A stretch of 64,000 nucleotides of DNA. It comes from Selenomonadaceae bacterium. GTDB lineage: Bacteria; Bacillota; Negativicutes; Selenomonadales; Selenomonadaceae. Position 1 is the first letter of the stretch. Each line of letters opens with the position of its first letter. A program made the position numbers and the translations under genes. The DNA is taken from positions 1-64,000 of the forward strand of contig JAFSOQ010000061.1 in NCBI GenBank assembly GCA_017446845.1. The letters run 5' to 3'. Shown one piece after another: positions 32,078 through 41,225 of this stretch. The notes below the pieces were generated by a model. That model did not search any database. It was not told where the DNA came from and saw nothing but the letters and a program-made list of their open reading frames with translations.

Positions 32078-34750
32078 TTGAAAATCACAGGTTTGACTGA
32101 TGCGCAAGTTCAAGAAGCTAAGGCGAAGTTCGGCGACAACAGCATAACCGAACAAGCCCGCGAAGGTTTTTGGGACAAGCTCAAAGGAAATTTCGATGAC
32201 CCGATAATAAAAATTTTAATCTTCGCGCTGGTGCTCAACGTGTTCTTTGCGTTCATGGGAAAAGCGGAGTGGTATGAATCAGTCGGTATCGCAATGGCGG
32301 TTTTGCTGGCAACGCTCGTATCAACTTTTTCCGAGTACAGGAACGAAAGCGCATTCCAAAAATTGCAGGGCGAGGCGTCGCTTATCAAGTGCAAAGTCTA
32401 TCGCAACGGAGTCGTCACTGAAATTCCGATTAATGATATAACTATGGGCGATTGCGTCCTTTTGCAGACGGGCGATAAAATTCCCGCCGACGGCGTGATT
32501 ATCGACGGCTCAATCAATGTCGACCAATCGATTTTGAACGGCGAGGCTAAAGAAGAGGCTAAAACTCCCGCGCCCGACCAAGCAACCGACGCCGAATCTG
32601 CGCAGAGCACAGACTTTTTAAATCCGCACAAAGTTTTTCGCGCGGCAGTCGTTGCAGGCGGTTCAGCCGTCATGAGGACAGTTACACTCGGCGACAACAC
32701 TGTTTACGGAAAAATTGCGGGTGAACTTCAAATCGACGAAGACCGCGACACTCCGTTGAAAATAAAGCTCACCGACCTCGCGGGACAAATTTCCAAGTTC
32801 GGTTATATCGGCGGTGTTGCGATTGCCGTTGCGTTCATGTTCGAGCGAATTGCCATTCAACACAATTTCGATTGGGCGCAAATGTCCGCGTTCTGTTCCG
32901 ACTGGATGAACATTTTAAACAGCTTGGTCGAAGCTGTCATGCTCGCCGTCATAATTATCGTCATGGCGGTTCCCGAAGGTTTGCCGCTGATGATTGCTAT
33001 CGTCTCCGCGCAGAATATGGGCAAGATGTTAAAAGATAACGTCCTCGTCCGAAAAATTTCCGGTATCGAAACGGCGGGCAGTTTGAATCTTTTGTTCAGC
33101 GATAAGACCGGCACGATTACCAAAGGTTTGCTGGAGGTCGTCACGTTCATTGACGGCACCGCAAATTTCACGGAAACTTTTGACAAGCTCAGCAAAAAAC
33201 TTCAATCGCTGGTTTCGCTGTCAATCCGATTCAATAACGGCGCAGTCATCACGGGCGATAAAATCGTCGGCGGCAACATGACGGACAGGGCGTTGCTCGG
33301 TTTCCTTATCGGCAAGGACACCGCCCCCAACGTCACGATTGTTGATACCGTTCCTTTCGACAGCGCAAAAAAATATTCCATGGCAAAAGTCAGCGGCGAT
33401 TTTAATCTCTGGCTGATTAAAGGCGCGCCCGAAAGACTTTTGGATAAATGCTCCTACTACTACGACGCCAACGGCACTAAACAAAAACTCGATTCGACCG
33501 TCGCGATTAACTCCAAGATTGACGAACTTGCAAACCGCGCGATAAGAACGCTTGCGCTTGTCACTTACGACGGCGAAGTTACCGACGGAAATATCCCCGA
33601 CAGCGGTTTGACTTTCGTTGGCGTCACGGGTATTCGCGACGACGTTCGCCCCGACGCTATCAAAGCTATCGAACAAGTTCACTCAGCGGGCGTGCAAGTC
33701 GTCATGATTACCGGCGACAGAAAAGAGACCGCGCAGGCTATCGCTAAAGAGGCGGGCTTGATTGAGATTGACGACGCTATTGTTATTACCAGTGCCGAAC
33801 TCAACGAGATGAGTGACGATGAAGTTAAAAAAGCTCTCCCGAAACTCCGCGTCATTGCCCGCGCTTTACCGACCGATAAAAGTCGTCTGGTGAGATTGGC
33901 TCAAGAATTAAATTTGGTCGTCGGCATGACGGGCGACGGCGTAAACGATTCGCCCGCGCTCAAAAAAGCTGACGTCGGTTTTGCAATGGGCGGCGGTACC
34001 GAAGTCGCCAAAGAGGCAAGTGAAATTGTTATCCTCGACGACAACTTTAAATCTATCGGCAAGGCGATTCTCTACGGTCGCACAATCTTTAACTCGATTC
34101 GCAAATTTATCATCTTCCAGCTGACAATCAACGTCGGCGCAGTTTTAATTTCGTTCGTGTGTCCTTTGCTCGGTTTGGAAAATCCGCTGTCGATTACGCA
34201 AATTTTATGGGTCAATCTCGTCATGGATACTTTGGCGGCTTTGGCATTCGGCGGCGAGCCTGCGCTTGACAGATACATGGAAGAGGCTCCGAAACGTCGC
34301 GACGAAAAAATTATCAACAATTACATGTACTCGGCGATTGGCACGGGATCTTTGTGGGGATTTGCAATGGGCTTGGTCTTCCTGCTCACGGATTTTTCCA
34401 GAGACCATTTCCGCGACGTGAATCCCGAAGGCGTCAACATTACTTTCGGCGGCGACAGCGTTTACGTGCTGACAGGTTACTTTGCGTTCTTTATCTTCCT
34501 GGCGGTGTTCAACGCCTTCAACGCTCGCACCGACAGAATAAATCTTTTTGACAATATCGGCGGTAATCCCGGTTTCTTGAAGGTTATGGCAATGATAGTT
34601 GTCGTTCAGATTGGAATGACTTATCTTGGCGGCGCAATCCTTCGTTGCTACGGTTTGACGGCTTCCGAATGGGTTTTCGTGCTGGCTATGGCGTTCACGA
34701 TTATTCCCGTCGACATTGTTCGCAAATTAATTGTCGGCGGTTCGACTTGA
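32078..34750 (+). CDS. Calcium-type P-type ATPase
   Basis: An 890-residue P2-type cation ATPase, most like plasma-membrane Ca pumps. Visible: actuator loop with LNGEAKEE in place of TGES (the Glu kept), VPEGLPLMIAIVSAQNMGKM in helix 4, phosphorylation site SDKTGTITKG (Asp342), nucleotide-binding region, VVGMTGDGVNDSPALKKADV hinge, and six C-terminal helices. It should move Ca (or Mn) out of the cell. TTG 32078 lies 8 bases after GGAGG. Monocistronic apart from the upstream terD-nucleosidase group; a terminator follows. Confidence 0.9.
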   Translation: MKITGLTDAQVQEAKAKFGDNSITEQAREGFWDKLKGNFDDPIIKILIFALVLNVFFAFMGKAEWYESVGIAMAVLLATLVSTFSEYRNESAFQKLQGEASLIKCKVYRNGVVTEIPINDITMGDCVLLQTGDKIPADGVIIDGSINVDQSILNGEAKEEAKTPAPDQATDAESAQSTDFLNPHKVFRAAVVAGGSAVMRTVTLGDNTVYGKIAGELQIDEDRDTPLKIKLTDLAGQISKFGYIGGVAIAVAFMFERIAIQHNFDWAQMSAFCSDWMNILNSLVEAVMLAVIIIVMAVPEGLPLMIAIVSAQNMGKMLKDNVLVRKISGIETAGSLNLLFSDKTGTITKGLLEVVTFIDGTANFTETFDKLSKKLQSLVSLSIRFNNGAVITGDKIVGGNMTDRALLGFLIGKDTAPNVTIVDTVPFDSAKKYSMAKVSGDFNLWLIKGAPERLLDKCSYYYDANGTKQKLDSTVAINSKIDELANRAIRTLALVTYDGEVTDGNIPDSGLTFVGVTGIRDDVRPDAIKAIEQVHSAGVQVVMITGDRKETAQAIAKEAGLIEIDDAIVITSAELNEMSDDEVKKALPKLRVIARALPTDKSRLVRLAQELNLVVGMTGDGVNDSPALKKADVGFAMGGGTEVAKEASEIVILDDNFKSIGKAILYGRTIFNSIRKFIIFQLTINVGAVLISFVCPLLGLENPLSITQILWVNLVMDTLAALAFGGEPALDRYMEEAPKRRDEKIINNYMYSAIGTGSLWGFAMGLVFLLTDFSRDHFRDVNPEGVNITFGGDSVYVLTGYFAFFIFLAVFNAFNARTDRINLFDNIGGNPGFLKVMAMIVVVQIGMTYLGGAILRCYGLTASEWVFVLAMAFTIIPVDIVRKLIVGGST

Positions 34751-34784
34751 TGATTATTCATTGACGTTAAATAAAATTTAATCG

Positions 34785-34814
34785 GCTTGTCGAAAATTTC
34801 GGCGAGCTTTTTTC
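34785..34814 (+). terminator. Terminator of the P-type ATPase gene
   Basis: GCTTGTCG-AAAATTT-CGGCGAGC with two wobble pairs and then TTTTTT. About 35 bases after the stop codon. Confidence 0.8.
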
Positions 34815-34929
34815 TTGTCGTTTTACATGAAGCTGAGGTACTTGACTTTTCATAGCCGGTCTTAAAAATTTGAATCATTATAAACTTTTATTTTAAGATT
34901 TTCAGCACATATTTAATGGGGAGGTTAAG

Positions 34930-35160
34930 ATGACTCAAGGCAAAGCGGACATCTTTAATCGTCGGGCATTTTATACCTGTGTCCGAACGGAAAAAAATGA
35001 TTACATTAAGCCCAACAGCGTGGCGCGCTTTTATCGAGATGTGGCGCGGGCGATGTGGGCAAATATACCAAACAATTTTGCGAGTGGTAACTTAATCGTT
35101 TTTCATGAAGAAATTGCCGAAGAGTGGAAGAAAAATTTTTTACTCCTACGGCAGATTTAA
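34930..35160 (+). CDS. Small protein of unknown function
   Basis: A 76-residue product starting MTQGKADIFNRRAFYTCVRT and containing ARFYRDVARAMWANIPNNFA. Balanced charge, several aromatic residues, no signal or membrane helix. GGGGAGG lies 6 bases before ATG 34930, a strong site, and a terminator follows, so it looks like a real single gene rather than chance. It lies between the P-type ATPase and recA. I do not recognise it. Confidence 0.55.
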   Translation: MTQGKADIFNRRAFYTCVRTEKNDYIKPNSVARFYRDVARAMWANIPNNFASGNLIVFHEEIAEEWKKNFLLLRQI

Positions 35161-35169
35161 AAATTTTTT

Positions 35170-35205
35170 AGGACAGTCCACGTGGATTGTTCTTTTTATT
35201 GCCCG
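35170..35205 (+). terminator. Palindromic terminator before recA
   Basis: GGACAGTCCAC-GTGGATTGTTC (11 pairs including wobbles, no loop bases) followed by TTTTTATT. Centre is CACGTG. It closes the small gene; it could also be an operator near recA, though it is upstream of the promoter. Confidence 0.6.
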
Positions 35206-35212
35206 ACGAAAT

Positions 35213-35241
35213 TTTACAAGCCCGCGAATTTTTGGTATAAT
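35213..35241 (+). promoter_or_regulatory. recA promoter
   Basis: TTTACA (35213-35218), 17-base spacer, TATAAT (35236-35241). Transcription would start near 35248. No clear LexA box of the Bacillus type (CGAAC-N4-GTTCG) is visible around it. Confidence 0.75.
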
Positions 35242-35276
35242 TTCCACCGATACTGACATTGCAAAGGAGAGCAACT

Positions 35277-36323
35277 ATGACTAAACAAGAAGCATTGGCG
35301 GCAGCAATGAAACAAATCGAAAAAGATTTCGGGAAAGGTTCAATAATGCGTTTGGGCGACGACACGGCAAGAAAGGATGTAACGGCAGTGTCGACCGGAA
35401 TTTTGCCGCTGGACGTGGCGTTGGGAATAGGAGGACTTCCGCGCGGCAGAATAACCGAAATTTACGGACCCGAAGCCGGCGGTAAGACGACAGTCGCCTT
35501 GCACATGATAGCCGAGATGCAACGGCAAGGCGGCACGGCTGCTTTTATAGACGCCGAACACGCGCTTGACCCGACGTATGCAAAACGGCTGGGCGTCGAC
35601 GTGGATAATCTTTTGCTTTCCCAACCCGACACCGGCGAGCAAGGACTGGACATTGCCGAGGCTCTGATTCGTTCTTCGGCGATTGACATGGTTGTTATCG
35701 ATTCGGTTGCCGCACTAGTTCCGAAATCCGAAATCGATGGCGAAATGGGCGATGCAAATGTCGGACTTCATGCGCGAATGATGAGTAAGGCAATGCGTAA
35801 ATTGACTGCGGTTATCGGCAGAACAGATACAATCGCGGTGTTTATCAATCAAGTTCGCGAAAAAGTCGGTGTCCTGTTCGGCAATCCCGAAATAACGACG
35901 GGCGGTCGCGCTTTGAAGTTTTATTCGTCAGTTCGTCTTGAAGTTCGCAAAGGTGAGCCGATTAAACAGGGCACGGATATTGTCGGCAATCGCGTAAAAA
36001 TTAAAGTTGCCAAAAATAAAGTTGCGCCGCCGTTCAGAATTGCCGAGTTCGATTTGATTTACGGCGAAGGTTATTCGCACGTCGGCAGCATTTTGGATAT
36101 GGGAGCGGCTTATGACATTATCACGCGGGCAGGAGCATATTTCTCCTACAACGGCACGAAACTCGGTCAAGGCAAAGATAATGCCAAGAAATTTTTGATT
36201 GAGCACCCGGAAATTTCTCAAGAGATTGACGCCAAAATTCGTGAAGCCGTTATAACTTCGGCTAAACCAATCGCGACGGAAGATGTTGACGAAGTAGAAG
36301 ACGCGGAGAATTTTGATGATTAA
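35277..36323 (+). CDS. recA: Recombinase RecA
   Basis: A 348-residue Rec[21 protein letters not shown], Walker [10 protein letters not shown], the MAW-like [32 protein letters not shown] Walker B, and IFINQ-type loop ([18 protein letters not shown]). The Walker A has AG where GPESSGKTT is usual; the consensus GxxxxGKT is kept. C-terminus is acidic as in other RecA proteins. AAAGGAG lies 7 bases before ATG 35277; an upstream in-frame start is less likely. Overlaps recX by 8 bases. Confidence 0.96.
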   Translation: MTKQEALAAAMKQIEKDFGKGSIMRLGDDTARKDVTAVSTGILPLDVALGIGGLPRGRITEIYGPEAGGKTTVALHMIAEMQRQGGTAAFIDAEHALDPTYAKRLGVDVDNLLLSQPDTGEQGLDIAEALIRSSAIDMVVIDSVAALVPKSEIDGEMGDANVGLHARMMSKAMRKLTAVIGRTDTIAVFINQVREKVGVLFGNPEITTGGRALKFYSSVRLEVRKGEPIKQGTDIVGNRVKIKVAKNKVAPPFRIAEFDLIYGEGYSHVGSILDMGAAYDIITRAGAYFSYNGTKLGQGKDNAKKFLIEHPEISQEIDAKIREAVITSAKPIATEDVDEVEDAENFDD

Positions 36324-36756
36324 AAAAAAGACCGCACTCCAAAAGGCGGCGGACTTGTTGGCGAATCAAGAACAAAGCTCGACGATTTTGCGGCGGAAGT
36401 TATTGGCTCGAAATTATGACGCGGCGGAAGTCGACGAGGCACTTGCCAAACTTAAAAAACATAATTATCTGGACGACGAGGAAACTTGTCGGCGGCAATT
36501 TGAAAATTTTTACGCGGAAGGCAAGCTGAGTGTTCGTCAGATTGTCGTAAAGTTAATGCAACGCGGCTTCGACAAAGATTTTATCGAACAACTTATCCCC
36601 GACGATTTTGAAGAACATGAACGATTTACGGCAGAAAAATTGCTCGCGAAAAAATTTCCTGCCGATTTCGATAAAGTTAAGGCTTGGCAATTCCTCGCTA
36701 CTCGCGGCTTTGACGGAGAAATTATTTCTTCAGCAATTGAAAAGTTTTTATATTAA
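36316..36756 (+). CDS. recX: Regulatory protein RecX
   Basis: A 146-residue RecX: repeated three-helix units such as [40 protein letters not shown] and [20 protein letters not shown]. It binds inside the RecA filament and limits its activity. It begins inside the recA 3' end (TTG 36313 or ATG 36316), the standard recA-recX arrangement, so it is made in coupled, low amounts. Length is within the family range. Confidence 0.9.
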   Translation: MIKKKTALQKAADLLANQEQSSTILRRKLLARNYDAAEVDEALAKLKKHNYLDDEETCRRQFENFYAEGKLSVRQIVVKLMQRGFDKDFIEQLIPDDFEEHERFTAEKLLAKKFPADFDKVKAWQFLATRGFDGEIISSAIEKFLY

Positions 36757-37139
36757 TCCGGTGAGTAAAAATTCCGGAAATGTGGTAAGATGAAAGTAAA
36801 AAAGAATAGATATGAAAAAAGCTGGTCCGCAAGTTCGAGTTTATATCCGAACCGAGATTATTAATCTTGAATGTACAATGTAAGTGCAACAGATAGAAAA
36901 GCCGAATGGTCGAAGAACATAAAGAGCGAATTGAATTATTTCTTCGGCAGGAGGGTGCGAACAAAAAATCGGACTCCGAAAAGAGTGCAAAAAATATTCA
37001 CGCCGCAAGAAAAAGAAGATGCCTTGATATAAGGAAGTAAAGTCGGTGACCGCAGTCATACAAAACCACCCCCTTGCAGCCGTCACCCGAATTGAAATTG
37101 GAAACGCTCCGTCGTTGCTTTAAATGCTGTGATTTATCA
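36757..37139. other. Gene-free region after recX
   Basis: No gene is evident. Short open pieces (for instance EEHKERIELFLRQEGANKK in one forward frame) lack starts with ribosome sites and resemble no family I know. A C-rich patch ACCACCCCCTTGCAGCCG lies near 37065. Possibly decayed sequence. Confidence 0.4.
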
Positions 37140-37161
37140 ATTAGGAATTAGGAATGATTAG
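37140..37161. repeat. Short heptamer array
   Basis: AATTAGG, AATTAGG, AATGATT, AGG. It immediately precedes repeat copy B. Confidence 0.7.
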
Positions 37162-37279
37162 GCTGGCAATGGTTGCGTACGAACGCGGCGACTCGGCTAA
37201 AAATATTGAGTGGCACGGCGCGACCACTGGATGCAACGTCACGTTGCCGGGTCACGTTGCAAAACTTTTTCGTGATTAA
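37161..37279 (+). repeat. Dispersed repeat, copy B, with small open frame
   Basis: Shares GTTGCGTACGAACGCGGC (37172-37189) and flanking blocks with copy A at 6083-6170. Here a 41-codon frame runs from ATG 37154 to TAA 37279 (MIRLAMVAYERGDSAKNIEW and on) without a clear ribosome site. The end holds a near-palindrome GCAACGT-C-ACGTTGC (about 37233-37247). Nature unknown: mobile remnant or structured leader. Confidence 0.55.
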
Positions 37280-37330
37280 TGCGGTTTTAACAAAGGTATG
37301 GTAAATTTTGCGGAAAGGAGCGTGATTGAG

Positions 37331-38488
37331 ATGAAGGTGCCAAAAATTTTTTCGGCAATCGCGGCGGCGGCAGTTTTGCTCGCGACGAGTATGGGCGTTT
37401 CCGCCGAACCTCAAGCGGTTAAATTTGTCGACGGCGTTGATTGGAAAAACAGAGTTATCACCGTGACGGGCGAAGGCGTTGCCCCGGCTGATGCCGTCAA
37501 TTACACGCAGGCAAAAGGACTGGCGTCCAAAGCTGCCACGGCTGATGCTTATCGCAAGCCCGCCGAAATTGTCAACGGCGTGCGCGTCGAGGGTGAAACG
37601 ACCGTTGAGAAAATGCTGACGGTTCAAGACCAGATTAAACTAAAAGTCGCTGCGACGATTAAGGGCGCCAAGATTGTCAACGAAACTTTTCTAAGCGACG
37701 GCGGTTATCGTGTGACGATACAACTGCCGCTGTTCGCCTCGTCGAATTCATTGGCGGGAGCCGTCTTTGAAAGAACTTCATCAGTCGAACCTTTCCCGAA
37801 TCCCGTCCTTGAAGTCGAGCCGTCTTTTGTTCCCTACAATTCGTCGACACCCGTCAAACAGCGAATCGAAATCACGGCAAATGTAACGGTCGAACAAAAA
37901 GAAAGTTTTACGCCTGTGCAACCGACGCCTTATCGTTCGCCGCTGTCAAGAATGTCGGTGCAGTCGCTTGACTCAATCATCTTGCAAAATTTGCAAGCGA
38001 ATTATCCTACATGGCAAGAGCCGACTTATCAACAGCCGACCTATCAACAACCGACTTATCAGCAACCGGTTCCGAGTTCGCAAATTCCTTACGATACGCC
38101 GACGACAACTCAACCCGTGAGAAGATCCGTTACGGAATATGCGTCGCTGGCTGAAGGCGATTACACCGGTTTAATCGTCGACTGCCGCAACTTGGGACTT
38201 CAGCCCGTTATGAGTGCAGTTATTAAAAATACCAACGGCACGAAAATTTATGGGCACAAAAATCTTGACATTGACAAAATTATTTCCATGGGCATGGCGG
38301 ACTATGTAAGCGATACGGAAAATGTGGAGCGCGCAGGAGATAATCCGCTCGTCGTCAAAGCGGTCGCCGTGGAAAATTTCAACAGCAATCCCGTCTTGAC
38401 CATTCCCGATTCAAATCGTGTGCTGATTGAAAATTACGCAACGAAATTTTTAAAGGACATGAAAGTTGTTTTCCTGTTCGATGATTAA
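37331..38488 (+). CDS. Exported protein with Gln/Pro-rich tandem repeats
   Basis: A 385-residue protein with a Sec signal peptide (KIFSAIAAAAVLLATSMGVS, cleavage near SAEP). The first mature part (VKFVDGVDWKNRVITVTGEG and GLASKAATADAYRKPAEIVN) resembles LPP20/LPP-type bacterial surface proteins that begin with a ITVTGEG-A block. A middle linker repeats TYQQP four times (about residues 228-247). A second globular part near residues 280-385 ends with a conserved-looking VLIENYATKFLKDMKVVFLF. AAAGGAG site 10 bases before ATG 37331. Function unknown; envelope location is likely. Confidence 0.75.
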   Translation: MKVPKIFSAIAAAAVLLATSMGVSAEPQAVKFVDGVDWKNRVITVTGEGVAPADAVNYTQAKGLASKAATADAYRKPAEIVNGVRVEGETTVEKMLTVQDQIKLKVAATIKGAKIVNETFLSDGGYRVTIQLPLFASSNSLAGAVFERTSSVEPFPNPVLEVEPSFVPYNSSTPVKQRIEITANVTVEQKESFTPVQPTPYRSPLSRMSVQSLDSIILQNLQANYPTWQEPTYQQPTYQQPTYQQPVPSSQIPYDTPTTTQPVRRSVTEYASLAEGDYTGLIVDCRNLGLQPVMSAVIKNTNGTKIYGHKNLDIDKIISMGMADYVSDTENVERAGDNPLVVKAVAVENFNSNPVLTIPDSNRVLIENYATKFLKDMKVVFLFDD

Positions 38489-38555
38489 ATCTGATTTTCC
38501 AAACTTTTCGCCGTCAATTATGACGGCGATATTTTTTTGTTTTTTTCAAGTTTTG

Positions 38556-39137
38556 TTATTCAAAGTCTCGGCAGTAACGCCGCACATCGTCCAATTTTTT
38601 ATAAAGATTATCTCCGGGGCATTTCGTGTCGTTCAAGTCTCTGTGCCCGACGATTACACCCTTGCCCATGGGATTGAGTTTGTATTTTTGACAGAGCCAT
38701 GCTGTTAAAAGTTTCAACGAATCCATTTGAATTTTTGGCGGCTTGACTAAATCAAAATTTCCCGCGACGCAAATGCCGACAGAATTTTTATTGTGCTGAT
38801 AAGCGTGCGCACCGACCGCCAAAGGTTTTCTGCCCTGCTCAATCCTTCCGTCTTTGCGAATCACGTAATGATAGCCGATACCCGCCCAGCCGTTGACTTC
38901 CTGATGAAATTTATGAATTTCCTCGGCGGAAGAATCTTTATCGCCGTCGGGGAAGCCCGCGTGATGAATTACAATCACTTCAGTCGTCGGACGTTCCTCG
39001 TATTCCGTGAAGTTTAAAAATAATTTTCTTATCGGCGGCTCCCAAGTCTCCAAGATGTACGCGGCGGCTTTTTCGTCGCTCAAAAATAATCCCGCAATTG
39101 CCATTGCCATTGTGCTCAAAAATTTTCTTCTGTCCAT
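38556..39137 (-). CDS. N-acetylmuramoyl-L-alanine amidase (Amidase_2/PGRP fold)
   Basis: A 193-residue peptidoglycan amidase, cutting the MurNAc-L-Ala bond. N-terminal MDRRKFLSTMAMAIAGLF is a Tat-like or Sec signal. The zinc site is visible: VIHHAGFPDG (first His), AHAYQHNKNSVGICVAG, and IVGHRDLNDTKCPGDNLYKK with the second His and Cys ligands. Normal length. Convergent with the exported protein gene on its left. Start ATG 39137 with GGAG upstream and a TATAT region about 40 bases further up that may be the -10. Confidence 0.88.
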   Translation of the reverse strand: MDRRKFLSTMAMAIAGLFLSDEKAAAYILETWEPPIRKLFLNFTEYEERPTTEVIVIHHAGFPDGDKDSSAEEIHKFHQEVNGWAGIGYHYVIRKDGRIEQGRKPLAVGAHAYQHNKNSVGICVAGNFDLVKPPKIQMDSLKLLTAWLCQKYKLNPMGKGVIVGHRDLNDTKCPGDNLYKKLDDVRRYCRDFE

Positions 39138-39494
39138 AAAATTTTCTCCTTTGAATTTTTCTGGCGCTATTATATCAAAAAATCCCGCCGAATTTTTATC
39201 GAAGGGATTAAATTTTTCTGAGAAGAATTTATTTACGATTTAAATCTCTTTTGGTATTTTTACAATTTCACAGTGAAAAGTAACGTTGCTATAGAAAATT
39301 TTCTCAATATCATAAATCTTCTTCATGCTGCTCTGAAAAAAATTTTTTGAGACTTGAAGTCAATTAATTCCGGCTGATTTTATTTTTCCACGTCTTAAGC
39401 ACTCGTGCCAAAAATATCACGAATTCAAACTCCATTTTAAAAGCCTTTTTCGGGCTTTATGTTTAATTTTTGTAAACTGCCGCTGAAAATAATT
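39138..39494. other. Gene-free region between amidase and permease pseudogene
   Basis: No gene is evident. AT-rich. AAAGCC-TTTTT-CGGGCTTT (39441-39461) is a hairpin that may terminate the reverse-strand permease remnant. A reverse frame reading KKIYDIEKIFYSNVTFHCEI (about 39240-39330) has no ribosome site and no recognised family. Confidence 0.4.
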
Positions 39495-39932
39495 TTATAA
39501 GGCAAAATTAAACGCGCAACCCGTAATAATCGCCACTGCAAAAACACAAGTCACGGACGTGGCAAGCGTTTTCTTTTGAAACATAGAACTGAGCAATATC
39601 AATTCGGGGAGTTGTACCCGCGCCGCCGTTTATATCAGCGCAATAGCGCCGCCCGATACAACGCCTTTAGCCATTAAAATATTCGCAACGAGAATCATAG
39701 TTTCAGTGCGAATGTACATGGGAATCTCGACGACTGCCGCGAGCGAAATTGCCAAAAAGTTGTCAAGGTCCGCAAAGTTCGTTAAAAAATTTTCGGGAAT
39801 ACCCTCATAAATGATCTCGCCGATACCCGCGCCAATCAACATATACGGGAAAACATCTTTGAAAAGTTCTTTCGAATTTTCGGCGACAATCTTAATACCC
39901 TTGACTTGCTTTTGAAAAAAATTACCATTCAT
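39495..39932 (-). pseudogene. UPF0718/ArsP-type permease remnant with internal stop
   Basis: Reverse-strand reading ELFKDVFPYMLIGAGIGEII, PENFLTNFADLDNFLAISLA and IPMYIRTETMILVANILMAK matches the predicted permease (UPF0718) family. An in-frame TAA near 39630 interrupts it; beyond the stop the same frame continues with LPELILLSSMFQKKTLATSV and ends VAIITGCAFNFAL at 39495. The N-terminal half is also missing upstream of 39932. Hence a truncated and nonsense-mutated gene, at the edge of an insertion-sequence graveyard. Confidence 0.75.
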
Positions 39933-40084
39933 TGTGTCCCACGTCCTGCCAAATGACCAACAGTCTCAACTTTCACTTTTAATTTCCTTAATTTCTTCAT
40001 AGCAGTTTCATAAAGTATTAGGAAAGAAACCAATGAAAAACAACCCTGACAATCATACGAATTTTCCATTCCGCAAGTAGGATT

Positions 40085-40330
40085 TCATTTTCGACCACAT
40101 CAGCTCTCTATGGGGCTAAACCGATATTGACGCCACTTTCGTCTGTAAAGACTAATTTTTCAACGATTTTGCTCGGCGGCGTATATTTAACCGGCAGATT
40201 TAATTGCTCAAGTCAGGAACTTCTTCTATTTTATGCTTTATCATCTCAAGCATATCATCGGAAAGCAGAAGTTTCCTGCCGCGTTTAGAGGTTTGCGCAG
40301 CCAAAGAGCCGATACTCACTTAAAAATTTT
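40085..40330 (-). mobile_element. IS630-family transposase remnant
   Basis: Reverse-strand pieces SLAAQTSKRGRKLLLSDDML (about 40250-40320) and, in another frame, KLVFTDESGVNIGLAP (about 40115-40170) correspond to the HTH region and to the first catalytic block (DESGV) of IS630 transposases. Stops and frame changes break it, and the rest of the gene is gone. Confidence 0.6.
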
Positions 40331-40394
40331 TTAGTCATTTTTTTCATTATTGATATTTCATGTAATTTCTATAAGAGTTTCGTAATGCCGAATT

Positions 40395-40608
40395 ATTCCT
40401 AATTGATGACGGCGGTTCCGGATATTTGCGTTGGGATTTATTCACAGCTGCTCATCTTGTTGGCAGATATTCAAAAACTTTTGCTGCTTACTTGAAGAAA
40501 AAGCTCGACGAAGGCAACCATTATTTTGTTGCTCTTTCTCATGTCGCTAAAAAGCTTGTTCGCGTTAAACCGGAGAACCTTTTTCTGATTTTGCTTGACT
40601 CTTTATAG
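40395..40608 (+). mobile_element. IS110-family transposase C-terminal remnant
   Basis: Forward reading GSGYLRWDLFTAAHLVGRYS followed by AYLKKKLDEGNHYFVALSHV and AKKLVRV is the conserved C-terminus of IS110/IS1111 transposases. The DEDD catalytic domain is missing, and the frame ends SL-stop at 40608. IS110 elements carry a bridge RNA in a non-coding end, but no such end can be identified here. Confidence 0.75.
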
Positions 40609-41039
40609 TCAGTCTCTAAAAAGAATTAACAGGCAACATTCTTATTCGATTACTTTGATTTATTCAAGACTCCCTAATCTGTTATTACCAGGCCTGCGAT
40701 TGGGAGATGGCGATTTTTTTTGTTCAATTTCGGAGCGCGAATTATTTATCCGACGTTGCAGGAATTTTTTTCAGCGCGGCAAATATTCAAGCCAAGTGAC
40801 GAAAAAATTTTTTGAACCGCAATTATATTTCAGGAGGGTGATAAAAGATAAAAGCCTTATGGAGTGATAAGGTCGGTGCTTCAAATAGCAGTTCATAAGA
40901 CGTCGCTGCAGTCGTTAAATCGACGAGAACGGGAGCTGCCACCGTCACTCGGTGTGAATTCGAGCGAGAGCCAAGCGATGACAATTTGCACGTCGGACAG
41001 TCAGACTTTTTTGCTGAATATTACGAAAGGACAAAACGT
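40609..41039. other. Gene-free region between IS110 remnant and TnpB-like element
   Basis: No intact gene. A 90-codon open frame (40595-40867) has no recognisable family. From about 40880 (AAATAGCAGTTCATAAGACG and on to TCGAGCGAGAGCCAAGCGAT) the sequence may belong to the lost tnpB 3' region, but the protein cannot be reconstructed. Confidence 0.35.
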
Positions 41040-41180
41040 TGCTGGCATTGCAAGCGCGTCACGAAAAAGACACTTGCAATATGTACCCGTTCGTTAGCGG
41101 GGAATTTACGCCTGCGGAGAGTTACAGCAAACGTGATTAGCGAAGGCGAAAGCGGACTCGTTGAAACAGGAATGAAACAT
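41040..41180 (+). ncRNA. TnpB 3'-end / omega-RNA-like element, copy 2
   Basis: Perfect 8-bp stem ATTGCAAG (41047-41054) / CTTGCAAT (41073-41080), then the 25-base block identical to copy 1 (41082-41106) with its CCCG/CGGG hairpin, then GAAAGCGGAC and GAAACAGGAATGAAACA as in copy 1 with changes. One frame reads YPFVSGEFTPAESYSKRD and a stop. The first stem differs in sequence from copy 1 but keeps pairing. It lies just upstream of the fumarase gene. Confidence 0.5.
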
Positions 41181-41225
41181 AAGAGTTTTTATAACTCTTT
41201 GTTGGTTTTCAGTAACGGGATTACT

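Noticed and set aside
35170-35205. LexA operator of recA
   Set aside because: The palindrome is upstream of the -35 box and differs from the known Gram-positive LexA box; it is followed by a T-run and is better read as a terminator.
36757-37139. Small genes between recX and the exported protein
   Set aside because: Short frames only, no ribosome sites, no recognisable family.
40986-41225. Long N-terminal extension of the fumarase alpha subunit
   Set aside because: The frame is open upstream by chance through the TnpB-like remnant. Fumarase homology starts at 41226.
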